Origin: Kyrpidia spormannii
GTDB lineage: Bacteria; Bacillota; Bacilli; Kyrpidiales; Kyrpidiaceae
NCBI RefSeq assembly: GCF_002804065.1
Contig: NZ_CP024955.1
Coordinates: 1,426,001-1,490,000 of the forward strand
DNA length: 64,000 nucleotides
Direction of reading: 5' to 3'
Shown here: one piece after another, positions 59,934 to 64,000 of the stretch
How the letters are laid out: each line of letters starts with the position of its first letter
How positions within the stretch are numbered: position 1 is the stretch's first letter
Notes under the pieces: model-generated
Seen by the model: the letters and a program-made list of their open reading frames with translations, nothing else
Databases searched by the model: none
What the model was told of the DNA's origin: nothing
Translations under genes and position numbers: made by a program

Positions 59934-60401
59934 TCAGCGGGAGAGAAACCGCAGCCATTGCCATATTTCCACCAATATGGCGGCGATAGCTGCAGCCATG
60001 AGTGGCCCGACAGGAATGCCGCGGAGGAAGACGATCCCGAAGATCGAGCCGAGAACGAGACCGATCATGAGTGAAGGATCCTGGCGCAGCAGATGCAGCC
60101 CCTGGCCGTTGAGATAGGTGGCGACCAAGCCTCCGATCATCGCGGCGATGCCGGCCGGACTGATGAACACCCGAGCCAGATCTGAAACGGTCAGCGTGCC
60201 ATCCACGAGCGGAACGAGCACGGCAATCATGAGAAAGAGGAGCCCCAACTCCAGGCCCCTTCGCTCCAGGGTGGGAAAATATCGCTCTAAGTGAGAGAGT
60301 TTCAGGATGAGCAAGAAACAGGCTGCGGTGGTGAGTACGTGGGAACGCCCGATCAGGCCGATTACAATCAGGACCACCAATACCAATTCACCGGTTAGCA
60401 C
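59934..60401 (-). CDS. DUF441 (UPF0756) membrane protein
   Basis: 155 residues with about five hydrophobic helices, the YeaL/YtwI-like layout: N-terminal helix VLVVLIVIGLIG, then PTLERRGLELGLLFLMIAVL, SPAGIAAMIGGLVATYLNG and GLVLGSIFGIVFLRGIPVGP. GTG start with GGGGAGATCGAG upstream. Role unknown. A CTGTCC/GGACAG inverted repeat (60419-60434) overlaps the downstream edge of a possible TATACT -10 box, suggesting an operator. Confidence 0.85.
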   Translation of the reverse strand: MLTGELVLVVLIVIGLIGRSHVLTTAACFLLILKLSHLERYFPTLERRGLELGLLFLMIAVLVPLVDGTLTVSDLARVFISPAGIAAMIGGLVATYLNGQGLHLLRQDPSLMIGLVLGSIFGIVFLRGIPVGPLMAAAIAAILVEIWQWLRFLSR

Positions 60402-60539
60402 CTCGATCTCCCCCCGCCCTGTCCGACAGGACAGTATATGCTTATGGGCGGGAGGACATCGCTATCCCAGCTGTCGGTTATTATCATGTGGCGAACCCCG
60501 AGGGAGGGCGCAGGCGTGTGCAGGAGGACCTCTGTGGAT

Positions 60540-61370
60540 TTAGAACTGAATCCCAGCCATGAGGGGACTGTGCGAGCGTCCGTCCGGCTCCAACACCAGG
60601 CGAAGAGTGTCACTGCGCAAGCCCCGGCGCAGGGCCTCCAGGGCAATCACCTCAGTGGCAGGTATGTTCCCGAGGTTGACATTGACCCCGAGCTTGCGGA
60701 GAAAAAATTCCTGTTGTGATTTCTGCGGTGCCTCCCAGATCACCCGGTCTGGGGAAGGAAGACGCTCCATCAGGCGGCCGATCTCTTCTTCCAGGATACT
60801 GCCGTCCGAACGATAGAACCCGACATTGCGACCGGATTCCCGGCCTTCCAAGATGGCGTAATCCGCACCGCATGCCAAGTCTTCCGCCAGTTGGGTGGCA
60901 TACTGTTCGACGCTCATCGTCAATCCCGCTCGCTTCTTTCCGGTTTCCGTCAAAACCAAAAAACCCCGGCGTTTCGCTTCCCGAATCCACTTGCGCCGGA
61001 TGGGAGCATCCATTTCGATGGTACCGTCGGAAATTTCAATACATTTAAAACCAAGTTCCCGGGCTTTCTCTAACAACCGGTCTGCGTGTCCCTGGTGGAG
61101 CGCGATTTCAAAAAGAGTTCCCCCGGGATAAGGAACGATGCCGCTGGTGGAAAGAACATCCATTTTTGAGCGTAACACATCCAACGAGTAAAGGGCGGAT
61201 GTCCCGAATCCGAACTTCCAATAATCGATCCAGTCGCCCGCCGATTCCACAATATCCCGGACTGTGCCCGGCGCCAGCCCCGTGTCGATCACCATCGTCA
61301 AGCCGGAGGTCCTGGGTTTGCCCCGTCGTCCTGGCAGCGGATCCCTTACAATGTCGATCCACGGTGTCAT
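60540..61370 (-). CDS. phosphosulfolactate synthase (ComA family)
   Basis: Adds sulfite to phosphoenolpyruvate to give (2R)-phospho-3-sulfolactate; in Bacillus the pathway yields sulfolactate stored in spores. 276 residues, TIM barrel: TMVIDTGLAPGTVRDIVESA, DYWKFGFGTSALY, YPGGTLFEIA, CIEISDGTIEM, GADYAILEGRESGRNVG and LGVNVNLGNI. No reductase or phosphatase partner is adjacent; an MFS transporter lies 52 bases upstream on the same strand. Confidence 0.9.
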   Translation of the reverse strand: MTPWIDIVRDPLPGRRGKPRTSGLTMVIDTGLAPGTVRDIVESAGDWIDYWKFGFGTSALYSLDVLRSKMDVLSTSGIVPYPGGTLFEIALHQGHADRLLEKARELGFKCIEISDGTIEMDAPIRRKWIREAKRRGFLVLTETGKKRAGLTMSVEQYATQLAEDLACGADYAILEGRESGRNVGFYRSDGSILEEEIGRLMERLPSPDRVIWEAPQKSQQEFFLRKLGVNVNLGNIPATEVIALEALRRGLRSDTLRLVLEPDGRSHSPLMAGIQF

Positions 61371-61422
61371 CGTGACGCAATCTCTCCCTTCCCCTCATGA
61401 TCGCCGCCTCACGGTCATCATT

Positions 61423-62682
61423 TTATGCCCGCTGCTTTTGGGCGGTTCCCCAGGGACGAGGGAAGGGGGTGTTCCGGCGGGAGGGTGGGTGGCCGGAAAC
61501 GCGGATAAACCATAAGGCCAACCCCCCGGCTACAGCGGCCAAACCGGCACAGAGTCCGAACATCCAGATGGGGGGCAGCTTCATCAGTTGAGAGAAAACC
61601 GGTGGCCCGGCGGCCACGCCGAGAAAGCGAACGCTCCCATAGAAGGAGGTGATGATACCCCGTTCTTCCCGCTCGGCGGTGCCAGTGATCAGGGTGTTGA
61701 GGGAAGGCAGGACCACCCCCGTGCCGATGCCGGAGAGTACGAGATCACCGAGCTGCCACCCCGGGGAGCGAAGAAATGGCAAGAGAAATAACGTCCCAGC
61801 TACAACCCCGAGCCCACCGACCACCGCTCCCTTCATCAAGGGGCGATTTTTTTTGATCCAGCGCCCAGTCAGATACGAGGCGGTGCACATGCCGGTGAGT
61901 GGGACGGCCAGGATTGTGCCCCGGGCGAACACCCCCAGGTGGTAGACCGCTTCCAAGGTTTCCGAAACATAAAAAAGGACGCCAAAAAGAAGAAACAAAG
62001 CCGTGGCCCCACTAAAATACCCGACTAACAGCCAGTGTGCATCTCTTTTCCAAATTGTTACAAAGGACTGCCAGTAGCGGGTCGCAGACATGCCCTTTCG
62101 AAGGGGAGGCTCTTTGACCGCCAGCCATAAACCGATCATGACGGGGATGGTCAAAATCGGAAATAACAGGAACGCCCCGTACCACAAGAGGCTGCCCACC
62201 CAGGCTCCGAGAATGGGGCTCACCACTTTACCCAGTCCGTTGGACGCCTCATTGAGTCCAAGGGCCCGGCTCCGTTCCCCGCCTTGGAAGAGGTCGCTGA
62301 CGAGGGCCATGGCGATGGGCGCGGTGCCGGCTGCACCGAACCCTTGAATGACCCGTCCGATGAGAATGACGAGAAACACCCGTTGGCCGATCCAAGCACC
62401 GATGGCCGCCACGAGCCCTCCGAGGGCGTAGAGGCCGAGAGACGGGATAATAATCCATTTGCGCTTGAGCCGGTCGGAGAGAAAACCTGCCAGAGGAATA
62501 ATGAGTCCCGCCGGGACGGAAAAGAGAGTTACCACCAAACTGGCCTGGAATTGGCTAATCCCCAAGACGGACTGCATTGTCGGTAAGATCGGGATCAACA
62601 TCGAGTTCCCCAAAACCATAATGAAAGGGACTGAACTGATCGCCCACAGTGCTCCCGCCCCCGGGCTTCGCGATTCTGCCAC
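61423..62682 (-). CDS. MFS transporter
   Basis: 419 residues, twelve predicted helices. The inter-helix 2-3 motif GFLSDRLKRKW and the helix 4-5 segment RVIQGFGAAGTAPIAMALV are typical of drug or metabolite exporters. GTG start with GAGAGGTG upstream. It precedes the phosphosulfolactate synthase gene, so export of sulfolactate is conceivable; the family alone cannot show the substrate. A tentative minus-strand promoter (TTGGTA, 17 bp, TATTCA) lies near 62760-62735 with a TATGCG/CGCATA inverted repeat. Confidence 0.87.
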   Translation of the reverse strand: MAESRSPGAGALWAISSVPFIMVLGNSMLIPILPTMQSVLGISQFQASLVVTLFSVPAGLIIPLAGFLSDRLKRKWIIIPSLGLYALGGLVAAIGAWIGQRVFLVILIGRVIQGFGAAGTAPIAMALVSDLFQGGERSRALGLNEASNGLGKVVSPILGAWVGSLLWYGAFLLFPILTIPVMIGLWLAVKEPPLRKGMSATRYWQSFVTIWKRDAHWLLVGYFSGATALFLLFGVLFYVSETLEAVYHLGVFARGTILAVPLTGMCTASYLTGRWIKKNRPLMKGAVVGGLGVVAGTLFLLPFLRSPGWQLGDLVLSGIGTGVVLPSLNTLITGTAEREERGIITSFYGSVRFLGVAAGPPVFSQLMKLPPIWMFGLCAGLAAVAGGLALWFIRVSGHPPSRRNTPFPRPWGTAQKQRA

Positions 62683-62826
62683 CGAATTTCACCTCTCTCG
62701 CGTGTCCTTGGGTAGTGTCGTCCCGCAGTGCTATGAATATGCGATAGACGTTCGCATACCAAAGACGATGGGCGGGGATCAGCGGGGAATTCATGGGCGG
62801 ATGGGGCCGGCGGACGAAAAAAGGAT

Positions 62827-62855
62827 TTTGCGGCCGACGCGGCGAACCGTTATAG
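62827..62855 (+). promoter_or_regulatory. promoter for the glutamate dehydrogenase-like gene
   Basis: TTGCGG (62827-62832), 17-bp spacer, TATAGT (62850-62855), 34 bp before the start. Confidence 0.5.
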
Positions 62856-62889
62856 TCAGGGTGTGTGAATCGAACGAGGTGGGGCGGCG

Positions 62890-64000
62890 ATGGAGATACA
62901 ACAGACACAAGATTGGATTCGGACGGCTCTCAGCCGTTTGGGGTACGGAGAGGCTATCGTTGAGCAATTGATTGAGCCGCAGCTCTGCCTGGCGGTACAG
63001 ATTCCGGTCACCATGGACAGCGGCGCCGTGCGCATCTTTTCCGCTTATCGGGTGCAGCACCACATGGCGGTGGGTCCCACCCAAGGCGGAGTTCGACTGC
63101 ATCCCGAGATCGGTCTCGAAGACGTGAAGGCGGAAGCCGCGATCATGACGGTGAAGTGCGGACTCGCCGCAGTTCCTTTTGGCGGCGCGAAGGGTGGGAT
63201 TGTCTGTGATCCCCGGGAGTTGTCCTTCCGAGAACTGGAACGGTTAGCCCGGGGATATGTCCGGGCCGTCAGCCAGACGGTGGGACAAGCGAAAGACATC
63301 CTCTCCGCAGATGGCTTTACCAATTCCCGGGTGATGGCCTGGATGGCCGATGAGTATAGCCGTCTGCGGGAGTCAGACGCCCGGGCGGTGATCACCGGGA
63401 AACCGGAAGTTCTCGGTGGCATCTCTGACCGGGAGAAGCTGTTATATCAAAGTGTCATGATCTTGATCCAGGAGGCGGTGCGGGATTCGGGTCGATCCAT
63501 GTCGGGTCTGAGGGTGATCCTTCGGGGGTTCGGGGAACTCGGCGCATACCTGGCCGGGGAGATTCACCGAAGCGGTGGCGTGGTTGTCGGCCTGTCGGAC
63601 AGATATGGTGCGCTGTACCAGGAGGAGGGCCTGGATGTCGAAACGCTGTTGGACCGCAGGGATTCTTTCGGCACCGTGACCCGGCTTTTTCGCACGCGAA
63701 TGGGTCACGACGAGATTTTAAACCATCCCCACGACCTGTTTATCGGCGCCACTGTCGCCCCTTCCCTGGGGGAAGAGGGGGCAAGGGCCCTGGGCGGTCG
63801 ATTGGTGTTTGAGGCTGTGCCCGGAGCGGTGGATCCTGGGGCGTATCCCATCCTGCGTCAAAAGGGGATTTTGACGATCCCGGGAGTTCTCAGTTCCCTC
63901 GGCCCGGTCATTTTGTCCTATTACGAGTGGGTGCAAAACCGGGAGGGATACCGCTTTGCTCCGGATCACCTGATTATGCTCCTACAAGAGCGCATGATCG
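62890..64000 (+). CDS. divergent Glu/Leu/Phe/Val dehydrogenase, 3' end outside the window
   Basis: At least 370 residues, running off the edge. N-terminal substrate domain: GPTQGGVRLHPE, lysine in TVKCGLA, and PFGGAKGGI with the catalytic lysine. The Rossmann domain has ILRGFGELGAYLA. It departs from standard glutamate dehydrogenases: PAPDVGT becomes LSADGFT, GGSxGR becomes GGISDR, EGANGPTTPEA becomes EAVPGAVDPGA, and ANAGGV becomes SSLGPV. Likely a specialised or regulatory paralogue. ATG 62890 with GAGGTGGGG upstream. Confidence 0.85.
   Translation, partial: MEIQQTQDWIRTALSRLGYGEAIVEQLIEPQLCLAVQIPVTMDSGAVRIFSAYRVQHHMAVGPTQGGVRLHPEIGLEDVKAEAAIMTVKCGLAAVPFGGAKGGIVCDPRELSFRELERLARGYVRAVSQTVGQAKDILSADGFTNSRVMAWMADEYSRLRESDARAVITGKPEVLGGISDREKLLYQSVMILIQEAVRDSGRSMSGLRVILRGFGELGAYLAGEIHRSGGVVVGLSDRYGALYQEEGLDVETLLDRRDSFGTVTRLFRTRMGHDEILNHPHDLFIGATVAPSLGEEGARALGGRLVFEAVPGAVDPGAYPILRQKGILTIPGVLSSLGPVILSYYEWVQNREGYRFAPDHLIMLLQERMI

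Overview
The window looks like a chromosome segment from a high-GC, endospore-forming member of the Bacilli. The Bacillus-type sporulation and housekeeping gene order (spoIIAA-spoIIAB-sigF, spoVAA-AB-AC-AD-AEb-lysA, ribDEBAH, scpA-scpB, ytfJ, dacB-spmA-spmB-rluB-resDE), together with many GTG and TTG starts and strong AGGAGG-type ribosome sites, points to a Kyrpidia-like Alicyclobacillaceae. That taxonomic placement is inference; the sequence itself shows only a spore-forming Firmicute of high GC.

Layout. 1-5.1 kb: forespore sigma-F operon and spoVA dipicolinate-channel operon. 5.2-8 kb: lysA facing a PBP5-type carboxypeptidase. 8-12 kb: FMN-riboswitch-controlled riboflavin operon. 11.8-21.5 kb: M50 protease, condensin ScpAB, spore genes, rluB, a ResDE-type two-component system and a spore lipoprotein. 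21.6-24.2 kb: CoA-binding protein and thiE-thiS-thiG. 24.2-26.3 kb: serA behind a T-box. 26.4-33.4 kb: CstA/YbdD, sirtuin, leucyl aminopeptidase, CbiX, DUF1450 and a stripped-down trypsin-like protease. 33.8-45.5 kb: glutamate synthase, cold-shock protein, class A PBP, folE, metallophosphoesterase, and a three-gene cluster with a delta-like winged-helix protein and a short UvrD-like helicase.

45.67-59.1 kb is a tRNA operon of twelve genes split by an integrated genetic element. The element lies between two exact 56-bp copies of the 3' end of tRNA-Leu(TAG), at 46231-46286 and 58555-58610, so one unit is about 12.3 kb. It is clearly more A+T-rich than the host. It carries a tyrosine integrase, a ParB-like fragment, an XRE regulator, a primase-polymerase/SF3 helicase, an array of 13-bp iterons, coiled-coil proteins of unknown function, and much structured non-coding DNA. 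An IS21-type element has split the integrase with a 6-bp target duplication. An IS5/IS1182-type element sits inside the iteron array with a 7-bp target duplication. No relaxase, capsid, packaging or portal gene is recognisable, so it resembles an immobilised integrative replicon or satellite of undescribed type. Its right end carries a near-consensus promoter that would transcribe the tRNA genes cut off from their original promoter.

59.2-64 kb: mecA, a DUF441 membrane protein, a phosphosulfolactate synthase (spore sulfolactate pathway), an MFS transporter, and a divergent glutamate dehydrogenase-family gene running off the window.

All calls come from reading the sequence. No database search, folding programme or profile search was run. 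Starts were chosen by ribosome-binding-site spacing and family length.
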